Shown here piece by piece: positions 27,176-35,980 of a DNA stretch of 64,000 bases (its first letter is position 1; every line of letters starts with the position of its first letter). This DNA comes from Lysobacter oculi. Lineage in GTDB: Bacteria; Pseudomonadota; Gammaproteobacteria; Xanthomonadales; Xanthomonadaceae. A model generated the notes under the pieces. It was not told where the DNA came from and did not search any database. It saw only the letters and a program-made list of their open reading frames with translations. The stretch is from positions 2,056,001-2,120,000 of the forward strand of contig NZ_CP029556.1 in NCBI RefSeq assembly GCF_003293695.1. Reading direction: 5' to 3'. A program made the position numbers and the translations under genes.

Positions 27176-28252
27176 ATGAATTCGCCGCACCGCCCCGCCA
27201 CCCTGCTCGCCTTCGCGCTGCTGCTGTCCGCCTGCGCGGCACAGACCGTGCGCGCGCCGGATGCGCCTGCGGTGGTGGATGCCGGCTCGGTCGACACCAT
27301 CGCCACGCCGAATGGGCATGCGCCCGAAGCCGATACCACGGCGACGACGGCAACCGTCGCCACGGTCGATGCCGAAGCGTCTTCTGACACGCCCGCTTCC
27401 GCCGATGGCGGCGATGCACAGGCCGCCACCGAGGCGACTGCCGCGGTCACGCCTCCGGTCACCGCCGCCGAAGACGATTTCAACGCGCTCTACGGCAACA
27501 GCGAGTACGACCCGGTCGCCGACCCCACGCTGCCGCCGGGCGTCAAGGTCGCGCCCAGCTATGACCCGTGGGAGCCGTACAACCGCCGCGTGCATGCGCT
27601 CAACAATTTCATCGACCGCTCGCTGGCCACGCCGGCCGCGCGCGTCTACATGAAGGTCGTGCCGAGGCCGCTGCGCCTGGGCGTCAGCAACTTCTTCAAC
27701 AACCTCGGCCAGCCGGGCAGCGCGGTGAACGCGTTGCTGCAGGGCCGCCCAAAGGATTCGGCGATCGCGCTGCTGCGCTTCTCGGTGAACTTCACGATCG
27801 GCGTGGGCGGGGTGTTCGATCCCGCGACGCGGATGAACATCCCGTATCGCGACGAGGACTTCGGGCAGACGCTCGCAGTCTGGGGCTGGCGCCAGTCGCG
27901 TTACCTGGAACTGCCGCTGTTCGGACCACGCACCGTGCGCGATGTGTTCGGCATGGCCGGCGACGCACCGCTGTCGCCGCTCGGCCACGTCACCGACGCG
28001 CGCACTGTCACCGGTATCCGGGGCCTGCAGCTGCTCGACATCCGCAGCCGGCTGTTCTCCATCGACGCGATGCGCGAGGGCGCGGCCGACGAATACGCGC
28101 TCTACCGCGACGCCTGGCTGCAACGCCGCAACTACCAGATCATGAGCGACCTGCGCGAAGCCGAGGACAAGCAGGAAAACCTGCCGGACTATCTGCGCGA
28201 AGTGCCGGACAACCCGCGCATCCCGGCGGACGCGATCCCGATCAACCCGTGA
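27176..28252 (+). CDS. mlaA: MlaA (VacJ) outer-membrane lipoprotein
   Basis: A 358-residue lipoprotein (lipobox LLLSAC) with the MlaA domain from about residue 115: YDPWEPYNRRVHALNNFIDR, then FFNNLGQPGSAVNALLQG, GVFDPATRMNIPYRDEDFGQTL and ITGIRGLQLLDIRSRL-like blocks. It takes misplaced phospholipids from the outer leaflet. Between the lipobox and the domain lies an unusually long Ala/Thr/Asp-rich linker of about 90 residues. It is 45 bases behind mlaB and followed by a terminator, so the six genes probably form one unit. Confidence 0.93.
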   Translation: MNSPHRPATLLAFALLLSACAAQTVRAPDAPAVVDAGSVDTIATPNGHAPEADTTATTATVATVDAEASSDTPASADGGDAQAATEATAAVTPPVTAAEDDFNALYGNSEYDPVADPTLPPGVKVAPSYDPWEPYNRRVHALNNFIDRSLATPAARVYMKVVPRPLRLGVSNFFNNLGQPGSAVNALLQGRPKDSAIALLRFSVNFTIGVGGVFDPATRMNIPYRDEDFGQTLAVWGWRQSRYLELPLFGPRTVRDVFGMAGDAPLSPLGHVTDARTVTGIRGLQLLDIRSRLFSIDAMREGAADEYALYRDAWLQRRNYQIMSDLREAEDKQENLPDYLREVPDNPRIPADAIPINP

Positions 28253-28258
28253 TGCACG

Positions 28259-28280
28259 ACGCCGCCGCAAGGCGGCGTTT
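28259..28280 (+). terminator. Intrinsic terminator after mlaA
   Basis: Stem ACGCCGCC / GGCGGCGT with a GCAA loop and a T-run. It ends the mla operon just before the convergent rmuC gene. Confidence 0.85.
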
Positions 28281-28297
28281 TCGTTGGCGGGCTGCGC

Positions 28298-29803
28298 TCA
28301 GGGCTCGCCGGTTTCGTCATCCACACCCAAGGCGGGCTGCGACGGCGCATCCGCCGCCGGCAGCGATTCCACGCCGCGCAGCTTGCGTTCGATGGCGCGG
28401 GTGCGCACGCCGGCCTTCTTGATGCTGTTCTGCACGGTGTCGAGCTGGCTGTGCGCCTTCTCCAGCACGGTGGCGAACTTGCCGAACTCGTCCTTGACCG
28501 CGCCGAGCGTCTGCCAGACCTCGCTGCTGCGCTTTTCGATGGCCAGCGTGCGGAAGCCCATCTGCAACGAATTGAGCAGGGCCAGCAGCGTGGTCGGCCC
28601 GACCAGGGTGATGCGCTGCTCGCGCTGCACGTTGTCGAACAGGCCGGGACGGCGGATCACCTCCGCGTACAGGCCCTCGGTCGGCAGGAACATCAGCGCG
28701 AAGTCGGTGGTGTGCGGCGGCGCGACGTATTTCTCGCGGATCTTCTTCGCCTCGTCGCGGATGCGGCGTTCCAGCGCGTTGCCGGCTTCGGTCATCGCCA
28801 CCGCATCGGCGCGCTCCTGCGCATCGAGCAGGCGCTCGTAGTCCTCGTGCGGAAACTTGGCATCGATCGGCAGCCAGATCGCGCCGTCTTCGCCCGCACC
28901 CGGCAGCTTCACCGCATATTCCACCCGCTCGCCCGAGCCGGGCACGGTGGCGACGTTGCCGGCGTACTGCTCCAACGTCAGCACCTGCTCCAGCAACGCG
29001 CCGAGCTGCACTTCGCCGAAGGTGCCGCGCGTCTTGACGTTGGTCAGCACGCGCTTGAGATCGCCGACGCCGCTCGCCAGCTGCTGCATCTCGCCCAGCC
29101 CGCGCTGCACCGCCTCCAGCCGCTCGCTGACCAGCCGGAACGATTCACCGAGCCGCGTTTCCAGCGTCGACTGCAGCTTCTCGTCCACGGTCGCGCGCAT
29201 CTGTTCGAGCTTCTGCGCGTTGTCGGCCTGCATCGCCTTGAGCTGCGCATCCACCTGCGCGCGCAGTTCGCCCATGGTCTGGATGTTGCGTTCGCCCAGC
29301 TCCTTCAGCCGCGCACCGAGCGTCTCGGCGAACAGGCGCTGCGCTTCCGCGCCTTCCACGCGCGCACGCCTTGCATCGTCGCCGATGGCGATGCGGAATT
29401 CGTCGAGGCGCTTGTCGGTGCGCTCGGTCAGTTCGTTGACGCGCTGGGTCAGCGCGGTGTTGTGGCGAAGCTGCAGTTCGCCGGATTCGCTGCGGGCCTG
29501 CCGCGTTTCTTCGGAGAGCGCCTCGCGGAACTGGCCGAAGCGCACGTCGTGGCGCTGGTCGGTATCGAGCAGGCGGGCGGCGAAGCTGTCCATCTGCGCC
29601 GATTGCGCGCGTGCCAGCGATTCCAGTGAATCGCGCAGTTCGCCGCGGCCGCTGCGCTGTTCCTCGCGCAGGGCGTCTTCCAGCCGGTCGCGCAGGGCGG
29701 CGAGCGCGGCCTCGGGCTTGCGCAGCAGCAGGATGAAAAGCAGCACGATGGCGACGAGCACCGCCACCAGCAGCGCAATCAGGAGCAAGGACGTATCAGG
29801 CAT
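28298..29803 (-). CDS. rmuC: DNA recombination protein RmuC
   Basis: A 501-residue protein with an N-terminal membrane helix (LLLIALLVAVLVAIVLLFILLL), a long coiled coil (about residues 30-215) and the RmuC nuclease-like domain: TRGTFGEVQLGALLEQVL, YAVKLPGAGEDGAIWLPIDAKFPHEDYERLL and DFALMFLPTEGLYAEVI. RmuC limits inversions at short repeats in E. coli. The C-terminal end (GVESLPAADAPSQPALGVDD) is probably unstructured. Third gene after the methyltransferase and VIT genes on the minus strand. Confidence 0.93.
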   Translation of the reverse strand: MPDTSLLLIALLVAVLVAIVLLFILLLRKPEAALAALRDRLEDALREEQRSGRGELRDSLESLARAQSAQMDSFAARLLDTDQRHDVRFGQFREALSEETRQARSESGELQLRHNTALTQRVNELTERTDKRLDEFRIAIGDDARRARVEGAEAQRLFAETLGARLKELGERNIQTMGELRAQVDAQLKAMQADNAQKLEQMRATVDEKLQSTLETRLGESFRLVSERLEAVQRGLGEMQQLASGVGDLKRVLTNVKTRGTFGEVQLGALLEQVLTLEQYAGNVATVPGSGERVEYAVKLPGAGEDGAIWLPIDAKFPHEDYERLLDAQERADAVAMTEAGNALERRIRDEAKKIREKYVAPPHTTDFALMFLPTEGLYAEVIRRPGLFDNVQREQRITLVGPTTLLALLNSLQMGFRTLAIEKRSSEVWQTLGAVKDEFGKFATVLEKAHSQLDTVQNSIKKAGVRTRAIERKLRGVESLPAADAPSQPALGVDDETGEP

Positions 29804-29853
29804 GCAACCAGTGTAGCGAGGCGGATCGCAGCGGTTGCGACACCCACCCGAGA

Positions 29854-30564
29854 TCAGGCCAGCGTCGCCCCGAACAGCTTGCCGATCATCGCCGTCGCCG
29901 CCATCGCCAGCGCGCCCCAGACCAGCACGCGCGCCGCGCCCTTGGCCATCGAGGCGCCGCCCAGCCAGCCGGCCAGCGCACCGAGCCCGCCCAGTAGCAC
30001 CAGCGTCATCATGCTGATCACCATGCCCGGCTTCGACCCATGCCACAGCCAGGCCAGCAGCAGCGGCGGCATCGCGCCCGCCGCGAAAGCGGCGGCCGAC
30101 GACAACGCCGCCTGTACCGGGCGGGCGGTCAGGTGCGCGGAAATCCCGAGTTCGTCACGCAGGTGCGCACCAAGCGCATCGTGTTCGTGAAGCGCGACCG
30201 CGACCTGGTGCGCCAGGTCCTTCGACAGCCCGCGCTGCACATAGATATGCGTGAGTTCCTTGAGCTCGGCGTCCGGCATCTCCTCCAGCTCGCGCTTTTC
30301 CTTCGCCATGTCGGCGTTCTCGGTGTCGGCCTGCGAACTCACCGACACGTATTCGCCCGCCGCCATCGACAGCGCGCCGGCGACCAGCGCGGCCACGCCC
30401 GTCATCATCAACGCATGGTTGGATGCCGCGGCCGCCGCCACGCCGACCAGCAGCGAGCTGGTGGAGATCAGGCCATCGTTGGCGCCCAGCACCGCCGCGC
30501 GCAGCCAGCCGATGTGTTCGTTGCGATGGCGCTCGTGATGCGGCGTGGCGATGGTCTTGGCCAT
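29854..30564 (-). CDS. VIT1/CCC1-family transporter (Fe/Mn)
   Basis: A 236-residue membrane protein. HIGWLRAAVLGANDGLISTSSLLVGVAAA and GALSMAAGEYVSVSSQADTEN are the family's first two helices with the metal-path residues. A cytoplasmic helical loop (about 80-140) is rich in Glu, Asp and His and typical for metal binding. Three C-terminal helices follow. Iron or manganese export is expected from the family. It begins five bases after the methyltransferase stop, so they are co-transcribed. Confidence 0.88.
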   Translation of the reverse strand: MAKTIATPHHERHRNEHIGWLRAAVLGANDGLISTSSLLVGVAAAAASNHALMMTGVAALVAGALSMAAGEYVSVSSQADTENADMAKEKRELEEMPDAELKELTHIYVQRGLSKDLAHQVAVALHEHDALGAHLRDELGISAHLTARPVQAALSSAAAFAAGAMPPLLLAWLWHGSKPGMVISMMTLVLLGGLGALAGWLGGASMAKGAARVLVWGALAMAATAMIGKLFGATLA

Positions 30565-30569
30565 GGTCG

Positions 30570-31751
30570 TCAGTCCAGTACGCGGCAGAACACCGCCTTC
30601 AGGTAGCGCGACTCCTGCACCTGCGCCAGCCACGGGTGGTCGGGGCCGGCGCCGCTCACCTTCAACACCTGCACGGTGCGCCCGGCATAGAACGCGGCGC
30701 GACGCAGCATGTCGAGGAACTGCTCCTCGCTGACCAGGCCGGTGCAGGAGAACGTGGCGAACAGGCCGCCTGGCTTCACCACGCCGAGCGCCGCCTTGTT
30801 CATGTCGAGGTATTTCTTGAGCGCGGGAATCACCTGCTCGCGGTCGCGGGTCATCTTGGCCGGGTCGAGGATGACCACGTCGAAGCGCTCGCCATTGGCC
30901 TGCGCGTCGCGCAGCCACGGGAAGATGTCGGCCTGCACGAAACGCGGCATCGCGTCCTTCGACAGGCCGTTCAACTTGGCGTTGCCACGCGCAATGTCGA
31001 GCACGGCCGGGTCGATGTCGATGCCCACCACCTCGCTCGCGCCGCGCACCGCCGCGTACACGCCGAAGCCGCCGGTGTTGCAGCACAGGTCCAGCACCCG
31101 CTGGCCGGCGCACTGGTGCGACAGCCATTCGCGGTTCTCGCGCTGGTCGGCGAAGAAACCGGTCTTGTGTGCGCCAGCCGGATCGGCGCGGAACTTCACC
31201 CCGTGTTCGCTGATGACCGCCGGCTCGGTGCCCAGCGTGTCGCGGTAATCGAAGCTTTCCTGCTTCTGCACGTGTTCGTCGGCGAAGCTGTGGAAGCGGC
31301 AACCCGGGAACAGCTCGCGCAGCGCGTTGAAGATGATGTCGCGGTGGCGCCACGCGCCGGCGCTGAAGAAGCCGACCACCAGCAGGTCGTCGTAGCGGTC
31401 GATGACCAGGCCACTGATGCCGTCGCCCTCGCTGTGGAAGACGCGCCAGGCGTTGGAGACGTCATCCAGTTTCAGCACCTCGCGGCGCAGCGCGACGGCC
31501 GCGGCGATCTTGCGCGCGAACCAGCCGGCATCGACCGTCACCGCAGGATCGGTTTCGAGGATGCGCACCGCGATCCGCGAATGGCCGTTGTAGAAACCGG
31601 TGCCGATGAAGTCGCCGTCCACCCCGCGCACCTCCACCAGGCTGCCCGGCTTGGGCTTCTGCGCGGGCTTCTCCACCAGGCGCTGGAAAATCCACGGGTG
31701 CGTGGATTTCCACGCGTTCTTCAGGCGGACCACGGACAGGGCTTCGGACAT
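30570..31751 (-). CDS. rlmI: Class I rRNA methyltransferase, RlmI-like
   Basis: A 393-residue protein with an N-terminal PUA-like domain (VVRLKNAWKSTHPWIFQRLVE, GDFIGTGFYNGHSRIAVRIL), a middle EEHD-type domain (RVFHSEGDGISGLVIDRYDD) and a C-terminal Rossmann methyltransferase with VLDLCCNTGGFGVYAA as the SAM loop and VILDPAKMTRD as the catalytic PPP-like region. RlmI makes m5C1962 in 23S rRNA; the exact base here is inferred from homology. Confidence 0.87.
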   Translation of the reverse strand: MSEALSVVRLKNAWKSTHPWIFQRLVEKPAQKPKPGSLVEVRGVDGDFIGTGFYNGHSRIAVRILETDPAVTVDAGWFARKIAAAVALRREVLKLDDVSNAWRVFHSEGDGISGLVIDRYDDLLVVGFFSAGAWRHRDIIFNALRELFPGCRFHSFADEHVQKQESFDYRDTLGTEPAVISEHGVKFRADPAGAHKTGFFADQRENREWLSHQCAGQRVLDLCCNTGGFGVYAAVRGASEVVGIDIDPAVLDIARGNAKLNGLSKDAMPRFVQADIFPWLRDAQANGERFDVVILDPAKMTRDREQVIPALKKYLDMNKAALGVVKPGGLFATFSCTGLVSEEQFLDMLRRAAFYAGRTVQVLKVSGAGPDHPWLAQVQESRYLKAVFCRVLD

Positions 31752-31796
31752 TGGTTCTCGACGGTCTCTTCACGTTTGGTGGCTATTGTCGCCCAA

Positions 31797-31888
31797 CGAA
31801 GGGGAGTAACTCCCGACACGTCGTCGTCACTACGGGCCCGAGGCCCCGGCGGCGTGGCAGGCACCCATGCCTGTGAGCCAGACCTTCG
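31797..31888 (+). promoter_or_regulatory. yybP-ykoY manganese riboswitch (aptamer)
   Basis: The leader of the TerC gene carries the yybP-ykoY signature GGGGAGTAAC right after the P1 strand CGAAGG (31797-31802), which pairs with CCTTCG (31883-31888). Between them are the expected arms, including GGCAGGC-ACCCAT-GCCTGT and the GTCGTCACTACGGGCC segment. The class senses Mn2+ and commonly controls TerC/Alx-type genes. Short GC-rich hairpins at 31889-31925 may form the expression platform. Confidence 0.85.
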
Positions 31889-31974
31889 CCCCCGTGGGCG
31901 AGCGGTCCGCCGGATGACCGGCGCATGCCATCGCCCGTCCGCGCCCCGGCGCACCGACAGCGAATGAGGAATGC

Positions 31975-32934
31975 ATGGAAACGATCGGAAGTCCCCTGTT
32001 GTGGGGTGTGTTCGGCGCCCTGGTGGTGGTGGCGCTGCTGGTGGACCTGGTGTTGATGCGACACGGCGGGCCACACAAGGTCACGTTCAAGGAAGCGGCA
32101 TGGTGGAGCCTGGGCTGGGTGGCGCTGGCGATGGCGTTCAACCTGTGGCTGTGGTGGCATGCGGGACAGCTCCACGGCGCCGAGGCGGGACAGCGCATCG
32201 GCATGGAGTTCCTGACCGGCTATCTGGTGGAGAAATCCCTCGCCGTCGACAACATCTTCGTGTTCCTGATGATCTTCAGCTACTTCGCGGTGCCCGAAGT
32301 GGAACGGCAGCGCGTGCTGGTGATCGGCATCATCGCCGCCATCGTGCTGCGCGCGATCCTGATCTTCGCCGGCGCGCTGCTGCTGGCGAAATTCCACTGG
32401 ATCCTCTACGTCTTCGGCGCGTTCCTGCTGCTGACCGGCTTCAAGATGATCAAGGCCGCTGGCAAGACGCCTGACCTAGCGCAGAACCCTGTATTGCGCT
32501 GGCTGACCGGCCACCTGCCGATGACGGGCGATTACCACGGCAGCGCGCTGTCGGTGGTGCGCGAAGGCAAGCGCTGGTACACGCCGCTGTTCGTCGTGAT
32601 CGTGATGATCGGCATCACGGACGTGATATTCGCGGTGGATTCGATCCCGGCGATCTTCGCCATCACCGACGATCCGTTCATCGTGTTGACCTCGAACGTG
32701 TTCGCGGTACTGGGCCTGCGCGCGATGTTCTTCCTGCTGCAAGGCATGGCGGACCGCTTCCACCTGCTTCCGTACGGATTGGCGCTGGTCTTGATGTTCA
32801 TCGGCACCAAGATGCTGCTCATCGACCTGTACAAGATCCCGGTCGGGGTCTCGCTGGGGGTCGTCGCGGCGATCCTGGCGGTGACCATCGTGCTCAGCCT
32901 GCGCCGCCCGGCCTCGCCCACAGGCGCAGGTTGA
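31975..32934 (+). CDS. TerC family membrane protein (Alx-like, probable Mn exporter)
   Basis: A 319-residue protein with about nine helices. Family motifs: EFLTGYLVEKSLAVDNIFVFLMIFSYF and the second acidic repeat GITDVIFAVDSIPAIFAITDDPFIV, each with conserved Asp and Glu in the membrane. TerC/Alx proteins export manganese. Control by the manganese riboswitch 86 bases upstream supports that reading. Rhomboid follows after 30 bases. Confidence 0.93.
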   Translation: METIGSPLLWGVFGALVVVALLVDLVLMRHGGPHKVTFKEAAWWSLGWVALAMAFNLWLWWHAGQLHGAEAGQRIGMEFLTGYLVEKSLAVDNIFVFLMIFSYFAVPEVERQRVLVIGIIAAIVLRAILIFAGALLLAKFHWILYVFGAFLLLTGFKMIKAAGKTPDLAQNPVLRWLTGHLPMTGDYHGSALSVVREGKRWYTPLFVVIVMIGITDVIFAVDSIPAIFAITDDPFIVLTSNVFAVLGLRAMFFLLQGMADRFHLLPYGLALVLMFIGTKMLLIDLYKIPVGVSLGVVAAILAVTIVLSLRRPASPTGAG

Positions 32935-32964
32935 AGCGGGCGCCAACGGCACCATCTCCTGGGC

Positions 32965-33783
32965 ATGGACCTGCCGCAGCACGACATCCCCGACACCCCG
33001 ACCCAGCGCGCGCGGGACCGCAAGCGGTTGTTGCGCGCGTTCAACCTGAGCCTGGCCTCGGTGCTGGTGCTGTGCGGGGTGTTCTTCGCGCAGGCGGATT
33101 TCGATTTCCGCGCCTTCAGCGTGATGCCGCACGACCCCGCCGGGCTGGTCGGGCTGCTCACCGCGCCACTGCTGCACGGCAGCCTGACCCACCTGGCCAT
33201 GAACGCCAGTGCGCTGCTGATGCTCGGCACGCTGGCCGGCAGCGTCTTCCCGCGCGCCACGCTGCGTGCGCTGCCGATCATCTGGCTCGGCTCCGGGCTG
33301 GGCGCGTGGTGGCTGGGCCATCCGGGCGAGCATCACCTAGGCGCCAGCGGCATCACCCACGGCCTCGGTTTCATGGTCTTCGTGCTCGGCCTGCTACGCC
33401 GCGACCGCGCGGCGATCGCCGCCGGGATGCTGGCATTCTTCTTCTTCGGCGGGATGTTGCTGTCGGTGTTGCCGCAGGAGCCGGGCGTGAGCTGGCAGTC
33501 GCATCTCGGCGGCGCTTTAGCCGGCGTGGTCGCGGCGTTGCTGTTCCGCCGCGCCGATCCGCTGCCGCCGCGTCGCCGCTACAGCTGGGAGATCGAGGAG
33601 GAAGAGGAAGCCCGGCGCCTCGCCGAAGCCGCCTCGCTCGAACCCGACCGCCCGGATGAGGTGCCGGTGATCTGGCATCGCGATGCGGCGCCTGAAGCGT
33701 CATCCGCCGATCCCGACAACGTGCTGCCGTTCCGCCGCCCGGAAAGCCGCAGCCGCGACATCGACATGACTTCCGGCGGGTGA
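32965..33783 (+). CDS. Rhomboid family intramembrane serine protease
   Basis: A 272-residue protein with six helices (about residues 28-195). The rhomboid signature is complete: His76 and Asn80 in LTHLAMNASALLMLG, catalytic Ser128 in LGASGITHG and catalytic His180 in WQSHLGGALAG. A cytoplasmic tail of about 75 residues follows, with an acidic stretch (EIEEEEEARRL) and VLPFRRPESRSRD. The protease should cleave membrane-spanning substrates; targets are unknown. Confidence 0.9.
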   Translation: MDLPQHDIPDTPTQRARDRKRLLRAFNLSLASVLVLCGVFFAQADFDFRAFSVMPHDPAGLVGLLTAPLLHGSLTHLAMNASALLMLGTLAGSVFPRATLRALPIIWLGSGLGAWWLGHPGEHHLGASGITHGLGFMVFVLGLLRRDRAAIAAGMLAFFFFGGMLLSVLPQEPGVSWQSHLGGALAGVVAALLFRRADPLPPRRRYSWEIEEEEEARRLAEAASLEPDRPDEVPVIWHRDAAPEASSADPDNVLPFRRPESRSRDIDMTSGG

Positions 33784-33867
33784 CGGGCACCACGGCCGGG
33801 CGCAAGCTGCATCCCGCTGTCATCCCCCGCGTGCAGGATGCGGGCACGCCCACACAAGGAGTCCGCC

Positions 33868-34890
33868 ATGTCCCAGTGGTATTTCATCCAGCCCGGCCAG
33901 ATTGAGCGCACCGGCCCGCTTGATACTGACCAGGCCTTCGTCCACGTCAAATCGCATCCCGATGCGCTGTGCTGGCGGCAGGGACTGTCCGGCTGGCAGC
34001 CGGCGCGGGCGATGCCCGAGTTTTCCGAAGCGGTGGAGACCGGCACGCCCGACGACATGCCGCCGATCCCGCCGCCGTCCGCCTCGCGCGGGATGGCCGA
34101 TGACATCGATTACCGGATCGTCGGCAACGACATGCCGTTCGTGGAGATCGAGCTGGACCCGGGCGAAAGCGCGGTCGCCGAGGCCGGCGCGCTGATGTAC
34201 AAGGACGCGGTGGTGCAGATGGACACCATCTTCGGCGACGGCAGCCAGAAGAGCGGCGGCGTGATGGACGCGATCTTTGCCGGCGCGCGCCGCGTGGTCA
34301 CGGGCGAGAGTCTGTTCACCACCGTCTTCACCCACGCCGGCCAGGGCAAGGCCAAGGTCGCCTTCGCCGCGCCGTACCCGGGCACCGTGCTGCCGCTGCG
34401 CCTGTCGGAACACGGCGGCCGCATCATCTGCCAGAAGGACAGCTTCCTGGCCGGCGCGCGCGGCGTGAAGCTCGGCATCTTCTTCCAGAAACGCATCCTC
34501 ACCGGCCTGTTCGGCGGCGAGGGATTCATCATGCAGCAGCTCGACGGCGACGGCTGGGTCTTCGTGCATGCGGGCGGCACGCTGGTGGAACGCGACCTGG
34601 CGGCGGGCGAGCGCGTCGATGTGGACACCGGCTGCGTGGTCGCCTTCCACCCCACGGTGACCATGGACATCCGCCCGGTCAGCGGCATCAAGAGCATGCT
34701 GTTCGGCGGCGAAGGCGTGTTCCTGGCCACGCTCACCGGCCCGGGCAAGGTGTGGATGCAGTCGCTGCCGTTCTCGCGCATGGCCGGCCGCATGCTGGCC
34801 GCGGCACCGAAGGCCGGCGGCAAGAACGTTGGCGAAGGCTCGGTACTGGGCGGGCTGGGTCGCATTCTGGATGGCGATAACGGCTTCTGA
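33868..34890 (+). CDS. GYF_2 domain plus AIM24/TIGR00266 family protein
   Basis: A 340-residue protein. Residues 1-55 (WYFIQPGQIERTGPLDTDQAF, CWRQGLSGWQPA) form a GYF_2-like domain often found in bacterial membrane-linked proteins. After a Pro-rich linker, residues 75-340 match the AIM24 family (MPFVEIELDPGESAVAEAGALMY, GGEGFIMQQLDGDGWVFVHAGG, FGGEGVFLATLTGPGKVWMQSLP). AAGGAG precedes the ATG; no signal peptide. The AIM24 fold is a beta-sandwich of unclear function in bacteria. The domain pairing is notable. Confidence 0.85.
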   Translation: MSQWYFIQPGQIERTGPLDTDQAFVHVKSHPDALCWRQGLSGWQPARAMPEFSEAVETGTPDDMPPIPPPSASRGMADDIDYRIVGNDMPFVEIELDPGESAVAEAGALMYKDAVVQMDTIFGDGSQKSGGVMDAIFAGARRVVTGESLFTTVFTHAGQGKAKVAFAAPYPGTVLPLRLSEHGGRIICQKDSFLAGARGVKLGIFFQKRILTGLFGGEGFIMQQLDGDGWVFVHAGGTLVERDLAAGERVDVDTGCVVAFHPTVTMDIRPVSGIKSMLFGGEGVFLATLTGPGKVWMQSLPFSRMAGRMLAAAPKAGGKNVGEGSVLGGLGRILDGDNGF

Positions 34891-34954
34891 ACGCAGCCCG
34901 GTTATGGCGATGTGGCGTGACCGACACGCGCGCCGCATCGCCGACAATGACGCG

Positions 34955-35968
34955 ATGAATCTGAAGATGCCGCTTCGCCCCCTTGCCTGCGCCACGGCCG
35001 CACTGCTGCTCGCCGCCTGCGCCAGCACGCCGTCCGCGCCAGCCCCCAAGCCGTCCTTCCCCGCGCAGTTGCCGCCGCCGAAGATCGGGCTGGCGCTGGG
35101 CGGCGGCGCGGCCAAGGGCTTCGCCCACATCGGCGTGATCAAGATGCTGGAAGCCAACGGCATCCGCGTCGATGTGGTCTCCGGCACCAGCGCCGGCAGC
35201 GTGGTCGGCGCGCTGTATGCCAGCGGCATGACGCCCTACCAGCTGCAGACGCAGGCCTTCGCGCTGGACGAGTCGAAGATCCGCGACGTCAGCCTGTTTT
35301 CCGGCGGGCTGGTGAAGGGCCAGAAGCTGCAGGACTACGTCAACCAGCTGCTCGACAACCGGCCGATGCAGTCGTTCCCGAAGCCGTTCGCGGCGGTCGC
35401 CACGCAGCTCGATACCGGCAGGCGCACGGCCTTCGTGCGTGGCAATGCGGGCCAGGCGGTGCGGGCGTCGAGCAGCATTCCCGGCGTGTTCGAGCCGGTG
35501 CCGATCGGCAAGACGCGTTATGTCGATGGCGGCGTGGTCAGCCCGGTGCCGGTCGATGCGGCGCGTGAACTGGGCGCGGATTTCGTCATCGCCGTCGACA
35601 TCTCCAGCAAGGCCGGCGGCAACAAGCCGGGCAGCATGGTCGGCATCGTCAACCAGTCGATCACGATCATGGGCCAGAAGCTCGGCGAGCTGGAACTCGC
35701 CCGCGCCGACGTGGTGCTGCGCCCGCGCGTGGGGCAGATCGGCGCCGCTGATTTCGAGCAGAAGAACGTCGCGATCCTCGAAGGCGAGAAGGCCGCGCAG
35801 GCCGCGATGCCGCAGATCAAGGCGAAGCTGGCCGCGCTGCAGCGTGCGCGTGCGGCTGCGTGGGCGAAGAAGAACGCACCGCTGCCGCGACCGAAATGCG
35901 AACCCGGCCTGCTCGACAAACTGGGCCGCTGGGTCGGGCGCGAAGGCAGCTGCGCCGCGACCGATTGA
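34955..35968 (+). CDS. Patatin-like phospholipase lipoprotein
   Basis: A 337-residue protein with a lipobox (ALLLAAC, Cys22). The patatin domain covers about 43-250: oxyanion loop LALGGGAAKGFAHIG, nucleophile Ser79 in GTSAG and the dyad Asp in YVDGGVVSPVP. Such enzymes hydrolyse phospholipids or lysophospholipids; the lipid anchor places it in the envelope. The tail is Lys/Ala-rich and ends with a Cys-containing segment (CEPGLLDKLGRWVG). It lies 64 bases after the AIM24 gene. Confidence 0.9.
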   Translation: MNLKMPLRPLACATAALLLAACASTPSAPAPKPSFPAQLPPPKIGLALGGGAAKGFAHIGVIKMLEANGIRVDVVSGTSAGSVVGALYASGMTPYQLQTQAFALDESKIRDVSLFSGGLVKGQKLQDYVNQLLDNRPMQSFPKPFAAVATQLDTGRRTAFVRGNAGQAVRASSSIPGVFEPVPIGKTRYVDGGVVSPVPVDAARELGADFVIAVDISSKAGGNKPGSMVGIVNQSITIMGQKLGELELARADVVLRPRVGQIGAADFEQKNVAILEGEKAAQAAMPQIKAKLAALQRARAAAWAKKNAPLPRPKCEPGLLDKLGRWVGREGSCAATD

Positions 35969-35980
35969 TCGGCACGGCGA

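Noticed and set aside
29034..29047. TTGAC-GTTG-GTCAG, a good FNR-type match inside rmuC
   Set aside because: It lies in the middle of a coding region with no gene start at a suitable distance on either strand; probably chance.
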